Assembly: GCA_963731035.1 (NCBI GenBank)
Contig: CAVSUY010000003.1
Span: 1 to 64,000 of the forward strand
Direction: 5' to 3'
DNA: 64,000 nt
DNA from: JAANXG01 sp963731035
GTDB lineage: Bacteria; Pseudomonadota; Gammaproteobacteria; Arenicellales; JAANXG01
The stretch's first letter is position 1; every line of letters begins with the position of its first letter. A program made the translations under genes and the position numbers. Below, in pieces: positions 44,659 to 52,973 of this stretch. Under the pieces are notes generated by a model, which was not told the DNA's origin, did no database searches, and saw nothing but the letters and a program-made list of their open reading frames with translations.

Positions 44659-44674
44659 TCCGGTCTGTTCAGCC

Positions 44675-45673
44675 ATGACTGCCGAGCCCATGCGGACGAT
44701 GACCCTGACCGGCGCCGGTACGCCGCTGCAGGCGCAGGTCGGGCCGGTGCCCGAGCCGTCACCGGGCCAGGTGCTGGTGAAGGTGGGCGCTTGCGGTGTG
44801 TGCCGGACGGATCTGCATCTATTGGACGGCGAGCTGCCGGACATCCCCTATCCCATCGTACCGGGGCACGAAATCGTGGGCCGGGTGGTGGCGGCCGGCG
44901 AGGGCGCGGCTATCGCTCCGGGCGCCCGCGTCGGCATTCCGTGGCTGGGGTGGACCTGCGGCCGATGCCGGTACTGCACGGGTGACGCGGAGAACCTGTG
45001 CGATCGGGCGCGCTTCACCGGCTACCAGATCGACGGCGGCTACGCGACACACGCCCTGGCGGACGCCCGCTACTGCTTCGACATCCCGGAGCGCTACGAT
45101 GACGCCCACGCTGCGCCGCTGCTGTGTGCGGGACTGATCGGCTATCGCTCCCTGCGCCTGGCGGGCGCCGGCATCGAAAAGCTCGGCATATACGGGTTCG
45201 GCGCCGCCGCCCACGTTATTGCCCAGGTGGCGGTGCATCGGGGCATAGAGATCTACGCGTTTACCCGGCCCGGCGATGAAGCGGCGCAGCGCTTCGCGCA
45301 CGACTTGGGCGCGATTTGGAGCGGCGGCGCGAACCAGGCGCCCCCCGCGGCTCTGGATGCTGCAATCATCTTCGCGCCGGTGGGGCCGCTGGTGCCGGCG
45401 GCACTGAAGACCGTGCGCAAGGGTGGCACCGTCGTTTGCGGTGGCATCCATATGTCGGACATTCCTTCTTTTCCGTACCGCGACCTCTGGGGGGAGCGCA
45501 GCATTCGCTCGGTCGCCAACCTCACTCGCCGCGATGCCACGGAATTCCTCGCCCTCGCCGCCGAAGTACCGATACAGTGCGAGGTACACACCTACCCGCT
45601 GGCGAAAGCCAACCAGGCTCTTGGGGACCTTCGTCAAGGGCGCTTTCAGGGTGCCGCAGTGCTGGTTCCCTGA
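44675..45673 (+). CDS. zinc-dependent alcohol dehydrogenase family protein
   Basis: A 332-residue MDR enzyme. Catalytic zinc ligands are in GACGVCRTDLHLLDGELPDI and PIVPGHEIVGRVV; the structural zinc is held by CGRCRYCTGDAENLC. The nucleotide fold is LGIYGFGAAAHVIAQVAVHR. It belongs to the zinc-binding alcohol dehydrogenase family group that oxidises primary alcohols; the substrate is not known. It lies 17 bases after batD but has no functional link to the BAT system. Confidence 0.9.
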   Translation: MTAEPMRTMTLTGAGTPLQAQVGPVPEPSPGQVLVKVGACGVCRTDLHLLDGELPDIPYPIVPGHEIVGRVVAAGEGAAIAPGARVGIPWLGWTCGRCRYCTGDAENLCDRARFTGYQIDGGYATHALADARYCFDIPERYDDAHAAPLLCAGLIGYRSLRLAGAGIEKLGIYGFGAAAHVIAQVAVHRGIEIYAFTRPGDEAAQRFAHDLGAIWSGGANQAPPAALDAAIIFAPVGPLVPAALKTVRKGGTVVCGGIHMSDIPSFPYRDLWGERSIRSVANLTRRDATEFLALAAEVPIQCEVHTYPLAKANQALGDLRQGRFQGAAVLVP

Positions 45674-45972
45674 GTCCCCCTCGAACCGCCGGAAAACGCT
45701 CGCAAGGGCCGAAGCAGGCCAAATGGGGGTTTCATCATGTGGCATACCCGAGTCCTGTCTTGCGTTGTCACTCGCACGGCTGTGCTGCCAACCGCGGGGC
45801 AAGACGCAGAGAATCAAGCACTTGGCGTCGTGCTGACCGGCCTCAAGTGTGTCGGGAGAGCACCGTCGGCACCAACGCGCCTCGGAAATTCTATGGTGGG
45901 AAAACCGCGCGAAGGATGCAAGAATACGCCGCCAAACTTTACACATACATACTGCTAGCAAGAGGGCAATCG

Positions 45973-47235
45973 ATGGAAAAGAAATCCAGTCACATCCTGA
46001 TGACTCGTCGCCAGTTCGGGATTCTCGCCGGGGCGACCGCGGCCGGGATGTCCTTGAAGATAAGGCCGGAGTTTCTGCGTGCGGCGCTGGCCGCCGACAA
46101 TCCGGCCGATATCATCAAGGGCAAGTCCCCGGAGATGCTCATCCATAACGCCAAGCTCGGCGTCATGGAGACGCCGTTGACGTTGCTGCGCGAGCATGCG
46201 CACACGCCGAAGGAAATCCTTTTCAACCGCCTGCATTTCCCTCACGAAGGCGAGGCGTCCTGGTATGCGACCACGGATGCACCGCAGATGAAGGACTGGA
46301 CCGTGCGCATCGACGGGCTGGTGCAGCGCCCCCGCGAGGTGAAGCTGGCAGATATACAGAAGATGGCGCAGGTCAAGCGTGTCTCTGTCATCCAGTGCGC
46401 CGGTAACGGGCGTTCGTTCTACGCCGCCAAGCAGAAGGTCGGCGGCGGGCAGTGGTTGAACGGTGGCATGGGCAACGTCGAATGGGAAGGCGTGCCGCTG
46501 CGCGATTTCCTGGACGAAATGAAGGTGCTTCCGTCCGACGGAGTGCGGTGGCTCACGGCCGAAGGCTGGGATCAGCCGGCGACGCCGGAAGGAACCGACT
46601 TCGCCAAGAGTTACCCCATCGGCGACGGAGCGCTGGACCACGCTATCCTCGCTATGAAGATGAATGGCGAGCCGATCCCGGCGGTGCACGGGGGGCCGAT
46701 ACGCCTGATCATCCCGGGCTACTACGGCAACATGAACGTGAAGTTTCTGACCGCCCTGATGCTGATGGCGGAGCAGTCGCCGAGCGCGTACCAGTCGGTC
46801 GGCTATCGCTTCCCGCTCATGCCGGTCGAGCCGGGGCAGTTCGAGGCCAACGACTACACCATCTACAACAGCCGGCCGACCTACGGCCACCAGATCAAGA
46901 GCGTGATCTTCTCGCCGTTGCCGGAAGACAATCCCAAGGCGGGGGATGTGAACGTCACCGGCGTCGCCTTCAATGACGGCGAGGCGCCCATCACCAGCGT
47001 CCAGGTATCGACGGACGGCGGCAAGAGCTGGCAGGAAGCTGCCATCCAGTCACCGGAAAGCCCGTGGGCGTGGTATCACTGGTCCGCCAAGGGCACACTC
47101 TCGTCGGGCGCCAATACGCTCATGTCACGAGCCACCGATGCATTGGGTCGCACGCAGCCCATGGACGGCCTGGCACGCTGGAACCCGCGCGGTTACGAGT
47201 GGAACGGCGTCGAGCATTTGACCGTTAACGCCTGA
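45973..47235 (+). CDS. periplasmic molybdopterin sulfite oxidase family protein (SorA-like)
   Basis: A 420-residue enzyme. The twin-arginine leader is MTRRQFGILAGATAAGMSLK, so it is folded with cofactor before Tat export. The Mo-binding cysteine is Cys142 in VIQCAGNGRSFYAAK. The C-terminal dimerisation domain is seen in TSVQVSTDGGKSWQEAAI and SRATDALGRTQPM. With a cytochrome c directly downstream it fits a sulfite dehydrogenase oxidising sulfite to sulfate. GAGGG lies seven bases before the ATG. The preceding 300 bases hold no gene. Confidence 0.9.
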   Translation: MEKKSSHILMTRRQFGILAGATAAGMSLKIRPEFLRAALAADNPADIIKGKSPEMLIHNAKLGVMETPLTLLREHAHTPKEILFNRLHFPHEGEASWYATTDAPQMKDWTVRIDGLVQRPREVKLADIQKMAQVKRVSVIQCAGNGRSFYAAKQKVGGGQWLNGGMGNVEWEGVPLRDFLDEMKVLPSDGVRWLTAEGWDQPATPEGTDFAKSYPIGDGALDHAILAMKMNGEPIPAVHGGPIRLIIPGYYGNMNVKFLTALMLMAEQSPSAYQSVGYRFPLMPVEPGQFEANDYTIYNSRPTYGHQIKSVIFSPLPEDNPKAGDVNVTGVAFNDGEAPITSVQVSTDGGKSWQEAAIQSPESPWAWYHWSAKGTLSSGANTLMSRATDALGRTQPMDGLARWNPRGYEWNGVEHLTVNA

Positions 47236-47243
47236 TCCGACCC

Positions 47244-47280
47244 GGGAGCGCCGCCCGCGCGGCGCTCCCGTTTCCTTTTC
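47244..47280 (+). terminator. GC-rich hairpin with T-rich tail between the sulfite dehydrogenase genes
   Basis: GGGAGCGCCGC pairs perfectly with GCGGCGCTCCC over a 4-base loop and is followed by GTTTCCTTTTCCTT. It could be a partial terminator or an mRNA stabiliser between the enzyme and cytochrome genes. Confidence 0.7.
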
Positions 47281-47302
47281 CTTCCGATAGAGGCACGACA
47301 CG

Positions 47303-48007
47303 ATGCGTGTTGGATTTTTGTTGGCCGTGCTCCTGGGTTTCGCTCTGCTGTCGGAGGCCGGGGCGTCCGAACGGATAGAACTGCCGGCGGGGCCGAACCG
47401 GGACCTCGTCTATGCCAAGTGCCGCGTCTGCCACGACCTGCAGTACGTCGTGGACTCTGCGGGCATCACACCCGCCAACTGGAAAGCCCTGATCGAAGAC
47501 ATGGGGCGCTACGGCTTGAGGATCCCGGACGAGGATCGCAAGAAGATAGTGGAGTACCTCGGCACCTACCTTGGTCCGAATCCCCCCAAAGCGGAACCAG
47601 CCGCCGCAGCATCCGCCCAGGCCGATGTGAATGGCAGGGAGGTGTTCCTGCGTCAATGCTCCTCCTGTCACCAGAAGGAAGGGGAGGGTCTGCCCGGGAC
47701 ATTTCCGCCACTGGCCGGCAACCCGGATTTGTTCCTGGCCCGCGAGTTCCCGGTCTATGTCGTATTGAACGGCCTGGAAGGACAGATCACCGTAAAGGGT
47801 GGGAGTTATCAGGGCGTGATGCCGCCCTTCGACCACTTGACGGACGACGAGGTAGCGGCGGTGGTGAACTACGTGCGCTCATCCTGGGGCAACAACGGTC
47901 TGCGACCCGATGGCTTCGCGGATGTGGACGCAGCCTTGGTGGAGGAGGCCCGGGACAAGCGCATGGCCCCCAAGGACGTCCATGCTTTCCGCGAAGCCCA
48001 ACGCTGA
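47303..48007 (+). CDS. dihaem cytochrome c, SorB-like
   Basis: A 234-residue exported protein with two haem sites: CRVCH (residues 40-44) and CSSCH (119-123). The first domain, AGPNRDLVYAKCRVCHDLQY, is of the SorB kind, the electron acceptor of sulfite dehydrogenase; the second, GEGLPGTFPPLAGNPDLF, is a class I cytochrome c with its Met ligand expected later (SYQGVMPPF). It would pass electrons from the upstream enzyme to the respiratory chain. Its haems need the Ccm system encoded further on. Confidence 0.88.
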   Translation: MRVGFLLAVLLGFALLSEAGASERIELPAGPNRDLVYAKCRVCHDLQYVVDSAGITPANWKALIEDMGRYGLRIPDEDRKKIVEYLGTYLGPNPPKAEPAAAASAQADVNGREVFLRQCSSCHQKEGEGLPGTFPPLAGNPDLFLAREFPVYVVLNGLEGQITVKGGSYQGVMPPFDHLTDDEVAAVVNYVRSSWGNNGLRPDGFADVDAALVEEARDKRMAPKDVHAFREAQR

Positions 48008-48032
48008 CGCCTCCGGTACCGGAGCCCCGCAT

Positions 48033-48097
48033 CGTAGGAGCGGCTTTAGCCGCGATTGTCCGTGAACCGTTTATCGCGACTAAAGTCGCTCCCACAG
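48033..48097. repeat. REP-type palindrome pair
   Basis: GTAGGAGCGGCTTTAGCCGCGA and, facing it, TCGCGACTAAAGTCGCTCCCA form a pair of converging palindromes, the classic gammaproteobacterial REP/BIME arrangement (text here split over two arms of about 22 bases). Related units are at 57938 and 61940. Confidence 0.85.
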
Positions 48098-48252
48098 TCC
48101 CTGGCTCCATAGCGCTCTTGGCATAACCCGCCTTTCCGGAACGCCGGCTACTCGCTTAACCGCTCGGAAACCCGACGATTCGACGTCCTCGTCCTTTACA
48201 TTCCGTCCCGCGCCCGGTAAATCTGATACCGATTCACAGTCATGCGAGCACC

Positions 48253-48864
48253 ATGGGCGACCACGATTCCGAACACGGCCACAGCAACGTACCCTCCGAC
48301 ACCGCGCTGCGAGTGAAGGCTTTGGAGACCCTTCTCACGGAGAAGGGCTTGGTCGATCCCGCCGCTCTGGATGCCTATGTCGACTACTACGAAACCCGTG
48401 TCGGCCCGCGCAACGGCGCCCGCGTGGTTGCCAGGGCCTGGACCGACCCGGAGTTCCTGGAACGCCTGCGCGAGAACGCCACCGCCGCCATTGCCGAACT
48501 GGGTTACGGCGGCCGCCAGGGGGAGCACATGGTGATCGTCGAGAACACCCCCGAGGTGCACAACCTGGTGGTGTGCACCTTGTGCTCCTGCTACCCGTGG
48601 TCGGTGCTGGGCCTGCCGCCGGTGTGGTACAAATCGGACGCCTACCGCGCGCGGGCAGTGATCGACCCGCGCGCCGTGTTGGCCGACTTTGGCGTGAATC
48701 TGTCCGACGACAGAGAGATCCGGGTGTGGGACAGCACGGCGGAGATCCGCTACCTGGTCATTCCGGAACGCCCTGCCGGCACCGACGGCTGGAGCGAGGA
48801 GGAACTCGCCGGGCTGGTGAGCCGCGACGCAATGATCGGCACCGCCGTGGTATCAGCGCCGTGA
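48253..48864 (+). CDS. nthA: nitrile hydratase alpha subunit, cobalt type
   Basis: A 203-residue subunit. The metal claw CTLCSC (Cys108-Cys113) with Thr in second place is the cobalt form; iron enzymes have [26 protein letters not shown] follows, as in the family. Nitrile hydratase turns nitriles into amides. The two claw cysteines that become sulfinic and sulfenic acid are present. Start ATG 48253. Confidence 0.95.
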   Translation: MGDHDSEHGHSNVPSDTALRVKALETLLTEKGLVDPAALDAYVDYYETRVGPRNGARVVARAWTDPEFLERLRENATAAIAELGYGGRQGEHMVIVENTPEVHNLVVCTLCSCYPWSVLGLPPVWYKSDAYRARAVIDPRAVLADFGVNLSDDREIRVWDSTAEIRYLVIPERPAGTDGWSEEELAGLVSRDAMIGTAVVSAP

Positions 48865-48874
48865 ACGACGCGAT

Positions 48875-49528
48875 ATGAACGGTGTGCACGACATGGGCGG
48901 CATGCACGGCTTCGGACCGGTCCGGCCGGAGGCCGACGAGCCGCTGTTCCATGCGCCCTGGGAAGCCAGGGTGCTGGCCATGACTCTGGCCATGGGCGGC
49001 TGGGGAAGATGGAACATCGACGCCTCCCGCCACGCCAGGGAACGCACCCCGGCCGCTCAATATCTGGCATCGAGCTACTACGAGCGCTGGCTGGCCGGAC
49101 TGGTAACGCTGATGCTCGAGCACGGCCTGGTCACCGAAGCCGAGCTCGCTACTGGCAGGCCCGGCGCGGCCGCACTCACTCCAGCGGTAGCCGCCGCCGA
49201 AGTGCCGGCCGTTTTGGATCGGGGCGGGCCGAGCGTCCGGGCCGAGGGCCGGCCGGCGGGGCTCGCGGCCGGCCAGCGTGTCCGGGCGCGCAATATCAAC
49301 CCCGAAACACACACCCGGCTACCGCGCTACGTCCGCGGGAAAACCGGTGTCATCGAGCGCGACCACGGCGTCCACGTGTTCGCCGATTCCAATGCCCACT
49401 TTCAGGGCGAGCAGCCACAGCATCTGTACAACGTGCGCTTCGAGGCCGTCGAGCTGTGGGGTGAGTCCGCCGCGTTTCGCGGCGCCGTACACCTCGACCT
49501 GTGGGAATCACATCTTGAAGGCTTCTGA
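48875..49528 (+). CDS. nthB: nitrile hydratase beta subunit
   Basis: A 217-residue subunit. MNGVHDMGGMHGFGPVRPEA is the usual start; PRYVRGKTGVIERDHGVHVF and HLYNVRFEAVELWGESA are the C-terminal barrel that covers the metal. It is ten bases after alpha. Since the beta subunit is one full-length chain, this is a nitrile hydratase and not a thiocyanate hydrolase, in which this part is split in two. Confidence 0.95.
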   Translation: MNGVHDMGGMHGFGPVRPEADEPLFHAPWEARVLAMTLAMGGWGRWNIDASRHARERTPAAQYLASSYYERWLAGLVTLMLEHGLVTEAELATGRPGAAALTPAVAAAEVPAVLDRGGPSVRAEGRPAGLAAGQRVRARNINPETHTRLPRYVRGKTGVIERDHGVHVFADSNAHFQGEQPQHLYNVRFEAVELWGESAAFRGAVHLDLWESHLEGF

Positions 49529-49883
49529 GCTGCCGCTGGATGCGCTGGGGCCACTGCCGCGGGACGAGGACGGACCGGTCTTTGCGGAGCCCTGGCAGGC
49601 CAGCGCCTTCGCCATGGCTGTGAAGCTGGCCGAGGCGGGCTCCTTCACCTGGAGCGAGTGGGCGCGGGCCTTCGGCGCCGAGCTCGAGGCGGCGCGCGAC
49701 CTGCGGCCCAACGAACCCGCGACCTACTACGAGCACTGGCTTGCTGCGCTCGAGAAGCTGCTGGCGAGGAAGGGGCTGGCCGAGCCCGGTCGCCTGATGG
49801 GCCTGAAATCGGCATGGACCGAGGCCTACGAGCGGACCCCCCACGGCGAGCCCGTAAGGCTCGACGTCACACCGAGCGGTTAG
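49515..49883 (+). CDS. nitrile hydratase accessory/activator protein
   Basis: A 122-residue protein, starting at TTG 49515 with GGGA upstream and overlapping nthB by 14 bases. GPVFAEPWQASAFAMAVKLA and EPATYYEHWLAALEKLLARK are like the N-terminal helical part of the beta subunit. Such proteins deliver cobalt by subunit swapping in cobalt-type enzymes. The alternative is a later start, but the homology begins at ELPLDALGPLPRDEDG. Confidence 0.85.
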   Translation: MKASELPLDALGPLPRDEDGPVFAEPWQASAFAMAVKLAEAGSFTWSEWARAFGAELEAARDLRPNEPATYYEHWLAALEKLLARKGLAEPGRLMGLKSAWTEAYERTPHGEPVRLDVTPSG

Positions 49884-49943
49884 GACCGACACCGGTCGCC
49901 GTTCCGAGTAAACGAATAAACCGGGACGCAGCTGGCGAGCGGC

Positions 49944-50618
49944 ATGAACAATCAGTCACCGCCGGAGAACCACAGTAGTATTCGATGGCTCCGGGTGGCG
50001 GCCGCCGTCTGCGTAGCCATCACCCTCTACCTGGTGGGCAGGCACCTGGCCCATGGGCTCGTGGAGCAGTTCGATCTGCACATCCACGCCGCGAACGAAG
50101 CGATGGTTTTTCGGGCCATCGTGATGGCCACGGCATTCTATATCGTTCTGACTGCGATACCGTTCATGCCGGGGTTCGAGATCGGCCTCGGCATGCTCAT
50201 GATGTTCGGCGCCGAGATTGCGTTCCTGGTATACGTGAGCACGGTTGCCTCTCTCACGCTGGCCTACCTCCTGGGAAGACTGCTTCCCGTGGAAGCAGTG
50301 GCCAGGATGTGCGGGGCAATGGGCCTGACCAGGGCGCGGCAATTCGTCGAGCGTCTCGCACCGCTTTCCGCAGAGGAGCGGATGGATTGGCTGGTGCGCG
50401 AGTCTCCGGTGCGGCTGATGCCTGGTATCGTGCGCCATCGCTATCTGCTGCTGGCGGTGCTGTTCAACCTCCCCGGCAACATGGTGATCGGCGGCGGCGG
50501 AGGAATTGCCTTGTTGGCCGGCATGACACGACTGTTCCCGCTAGTGCCCTACCTGTTGACGGTGGCCCTGGCGGTGGCCCCGGTACCGTTGATCGTCCAT
50601 TTCACGGACTGGTGGTAA
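49944..50618 (+). CDS. VTT/DedA-like membrane protein
   Basis: A 224-residue protein with about five membrane helices: AAAVCVAITLYLVGRHLAHG, IVMATAFYIVLTAIPFMPGF, IAFLVYVSTVASLTLAYLLG, YLLLAVLFNLPGNMVIGGGG and LVPYLLTVALAVAPVPLIV. The PFMPGFEIGLGMLMMFG and LFNLPGNMVIGGGGGIALLA stretches resemble the re-entrant loops of VTT (SNARE-associated, TVP38/DedA) proteins, some of which flip lipids. Function here unknown. Confidence 0.65.
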   Translation: MNNQSPPENHSSIRWLRVAAAVCVAITLYLVGRHLAHGLVEQFDLHIHAANEAMVFRAIVMATAFYIVLTAIPFMPGFEIGLGMLMMFGAEIAFLVYVSTVASLTLAYLLGRLLPVEAVARMCGAMGLTRARQFVERLAPLSAEERMDWLVRESPVRLMPGIVRHRYLLLAVLFNLPGNMVIGGGGGIALLAGMTRLFPLVPYLLTVALAVAPVPLIVHFTDWW

Positions 50619-50658
50619 CCGGAAAGCGCGATCCGGGCTCGGTCCGTCTCTGCCCGGC

Positions 50659-51954
50659 TTAGTTGTTCTGGGGCACCACGTGATCGATGGTGATGTCGAT
50701 GGTCTTCGAGCTGCCCGGCGAAACCGGCCCGACCTCGCCTTCCAGGTCGCCGGGCTGGGCTATCGGTTGTCCGCTGCTCGAGACTCGGGCGCCGACCTTG
50801 ACCTGTTTGAATCCCGAGAGCTTGAGCTGAGGCATCATCGCCTGGGAGTCGTCCAGGGTGACCGTAACGGGCAGGTCCGCGACGGTCTTCCTCACCACCG
50901 CCAATGGCATGGGCGGCCCGCTCACGGCTTTGGCGAAGATGAACACGGTCGCCTGGCCGTCGGCGCTGTTCTTGAGCGACGGATCCAGCCCCACGCTGAC
51001 CGTCAGTGACGCACCGGTCGCCGCGGCGGCCGCGGACGGTGCCGCCGCCGAGGCAACGCCGGTGCCGCCGCTGGATGCGACGGTGCCGGGCATGGTTTCC
51101 CCGCCTTTGCCGAAGCCCTTGTCGGCGAGCTTCTGGAGCATGTCCTTGACCTGCTGCAGCGGCTCTCCCTTCAGCATGGGCTCGACTCGTTGGTAGTAGG
51201 TCAGCGCGGTCCCGTAATCCTGCGCCTGGTAGGCAGCGGTCGCCGCCATCCACAGCGCCTGGGCATGGTTCGGGTCTTTCTCGAGGGCGCGTTTCACCAG
51301 CTGCGTCGGCTCGCCGGAGAGGTCGCCGCCGCGGGTCATGGCCAAGGCAGTGGCTTCCCGCACCAGCACCTCGGGTTCGTCGCCGACCAGCTGACGCAAC
51401 TGGCGGAAGGCGTCGACGGCCTTGTCGTAGCGCTTCAATACCATGTAGCTGCGACCGAGCATGAACCAGCCGTCGGCGTCCTGGGGGTTCGCCTTGAGGC
51501 GCGCCGCGAGCTTCGACACCATCCCTTCCACGTCCGCCGCCGTGGGATGTCCCGCGGCCACGCCGGCCGCCGGGTTGTCGGTGGCACCAGAGAGCAAAGC
51601 CCGGGGCTGGCCCAGCGACAGGTAGAGCAGGCCGCTCAACACCGGTATGAACACCACCACCGCGATGGTGAGCCAGCGACTGCCGGGTCCGCCGCGCTGT
51701 CCACCGCCGGCCTGCTCCGGCAAATCGTCGGCGAGCTGGGCTTCCAGGTCGCGCACCTGCTCCGTGTACTCGTCATCGCTGATCTCGCCGTCGCGGTTCT
51801 TCTGCTTGAGCTCGGCGAGACGTTCGCGGCTGAGGGCGATCACGTCGTCCCGCTGGTCTTCCGAGCCGGCGCTGGTCTCGCGCATCAGCGGATAGAGCAC
51901 CAAAGCAAGTGCCGTGAGCAGCAGCACCGTGGCCGCGATGAAGAATCCGATCAC
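50659..51954 (-). CDS. ccmI: cytochrome c maturation protein CcmI (CycH)
   Basis: A 431-residue protein with two membrane helices (FFIAATVLLLTALALVLYPL and WLTIAVVVFIPVLSGLLYLS) separated by a cytoplasmic coiled loop with ERLAELKQKNRDGEISDDEY, followed by periplasmic TPRs (DADGWFMLGRSYMVLKRYDK) and a C-terminal beta domain. CcmI holds apocytochrome for haem attachment. Last gene of the ccm operon. Confidence 0.93.
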   Translation of the reverse strand: MIGFFIAATVLLLTALALVLYPLMRETSAGSEDQRDDVIALSRERLAELKQKNRDGEISDDEYTEQVRDLEAQLADDLPEQAGGGQRGGPGSRWLTIAVVVFIPVLSGLLYLSLGQPRALLSGATDNPAAGVAAGHPTAADVEGMVSKLAARLKANPQDADGWFMLGRSYMVLKRYDKAVDAFRQLRQLVGDEPEVLVREATALAMTRGGDLSGEPTQLVKRALEKDPNHAQALWMAATAAYQAQDYGTALTYYQRVEPMLKGEPLQQVKDMLQKLADKGFGKGGETMPGTVASSGGTGVASAAAPSAAAAATGASLTVSVGLDPSLKNSADGQATVFIFAKAVSGPPMPLAVVRKTVADLPVTVTLDDSQAMMPQLKLSGFKQVKVGARVSSSGQPIAQPGDLEGEVGPVSPGSSKTIDITIDHVVPQNN

Positions 51955-51957
51955 CGG

Positions 51958-52434
51958 TCAGTCCTCCAGCAGGCTGCGTGCTTGTCGCCGCTTGTCGTCG
52001 CTCAGCTCTTCGGTGCCTGCGCGGCGCCGGCGCACCAGCATCACGACGACACCGAGCCCGATGGCCAACAGCAGTCCCGGGCCGGCCCACAACAGCACGG
52101 TGATGGGCTCAAAGCGGGGACGATAGAGTACGAATTGACCATAGCGCGCCGTCATATAGTCGAGCACTTCCTGCTCGTTCGCTCCCTTTTCCACCATTTC
52201 GTAGGCCTCCTGGCGCAAATCGCCCGCCAGGTCGGCACTGGAGGCCGCCAGGTTTTCGTTCTGGCAGACCAGGCATCTGAGCTCTCCGATGAGCTTCTCG
52301 TAAAGCTGCTTCCTGGCCGGGTCGTCGAAGTGACGAGCCTCGATGAGCGCGTAGGCCGCGGAGTTGATGGCCAGCAGGATTGCCAACAGCACGAGGCGCA
52401 GTCTGTATCGGTCAACATTGACGACAGGGGACAC
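51958..52434 (-). CDS. ccmH: cytochrome c maturation protein CcmH
   Basis: A 158-residue protein with the redox motif in IGELRCLVCQNENLAASSAD (LRCxxCQ), an N-terminal signal anchor, and a later helix (VLLWAGPGLLLAIGLGVVVM). It keeps apocytochrome cysteines reduced. Its GTG start at 52434 overlaps the ccmG stop as TAGTG. It lacks the C-terminal TPR part, which is on CcmI. Confidence 0.93.
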   Translation of the reverse strand: MSPVVNVDRYRLRLVLLAILLAINSAAYALIEARHFDDPARKQLYEKLIGELRCLVCQNENLAASSADLAGDLRQEAYEMVEKGANEQEVLDYMTARYGQFVLYRPRFEPITVLLWAGPGLLLAIGLGVVVMLVRRRRAGTEELSDDKRRQARSLLED

Positions 52435-52973
52435 TAGGATTCCTGTAGAGACTTGATCTTGGGTATCAGGACTTTGGTAAGAGCGGAGTGGTCCACTGGT
52501 CCGATGTACTTGTAGCGCACCACGCCGAGACGATCGATGAGGAAAGTCTCCGGCACGCCATACACGCCCCAGTCGATGCCGACGCGTCCGTCGAGGTCCA
52601 TGACCGACATCGTGTAGGGGTTGCCGAGGTCGGCCAGCCACTCGCGCGCGTCGGCGGGCTTGTCCTTGTAATTGAGCCCCACGATCGGCGCGATCTTCTG
52701 CGCCGCGAGCTGCTTCATCACCTCGTGCTCCGCCCGGCAGGATACGCACCAGGATGCCCACACGTTCAGCACCCACACCTTGCCGTGCATGTCGGTGGGG
52801 CTGAACTGGCTGCTTGGATTCGACAGGCGCGCCAACTGGAACGCCGGCGCCGGCTCACCGATCAGGGGCGAGGGGACTCTCCGGGGATCCAGGGTGAGGC
52901 CGATTGCCAGCACCACCACCAGGAACACGAATACACCGGCCGGGAGCCAGTACTTCAGCCGCCCGGACGTCAC
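52434..52973 (-). CDS. ccmG: thiol:disulfide interchange protein CcmG (DsbE)
   Basis: A 179-residue membrane-anchored thioredoxin-fold protein. Active site WASWCVSCRAEHEVM (CxxC); GVYGVPETFLIDRLGVVRYK holds the cis-Pro. Start GTG 52973 overlaps the ccmF stop as GTGA; the anchor is YWLPAGVFVFLVVVLAIGL. Confidence 0.94.
   Translation of the reverse strand: MTSGRLKYWLPAGVFVFLVVVLAIGLTLDPRRVPSPLIGEPAPAFQLARLSNPSSQFSPTDMHGKVWVLNVWASWCVSCRAEHEVMKQLAAQKIAPIVGLNYKDKPADAREWLADLGNPYTMSVMDLDGRVGIDWGVYGVPETFLIDRLGVVRYKYIGPVDHSALTKVLIPKIKSLQES

Noticed and set aside
45316..45972. Upstream extension of the sulfite dehydrogenase frame
   Set aside because: It overlaps the alcohol dehydrogenase in another frame and the Tat leader marks the start at 45973.
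49278..49514. Longer N-terminus for the nitrile hydratase activator
   Set aside because: It lies inside nthB in another frame and has no family similarity; homology begins after TTG 49515.
48253..49883. Thiocyanate hydrolase rather than nitrile hydratase
   Set aside because: In thiocyanate hydrolase the beta homologue is split in two. Here it is one 217-residue chain with an added activator.
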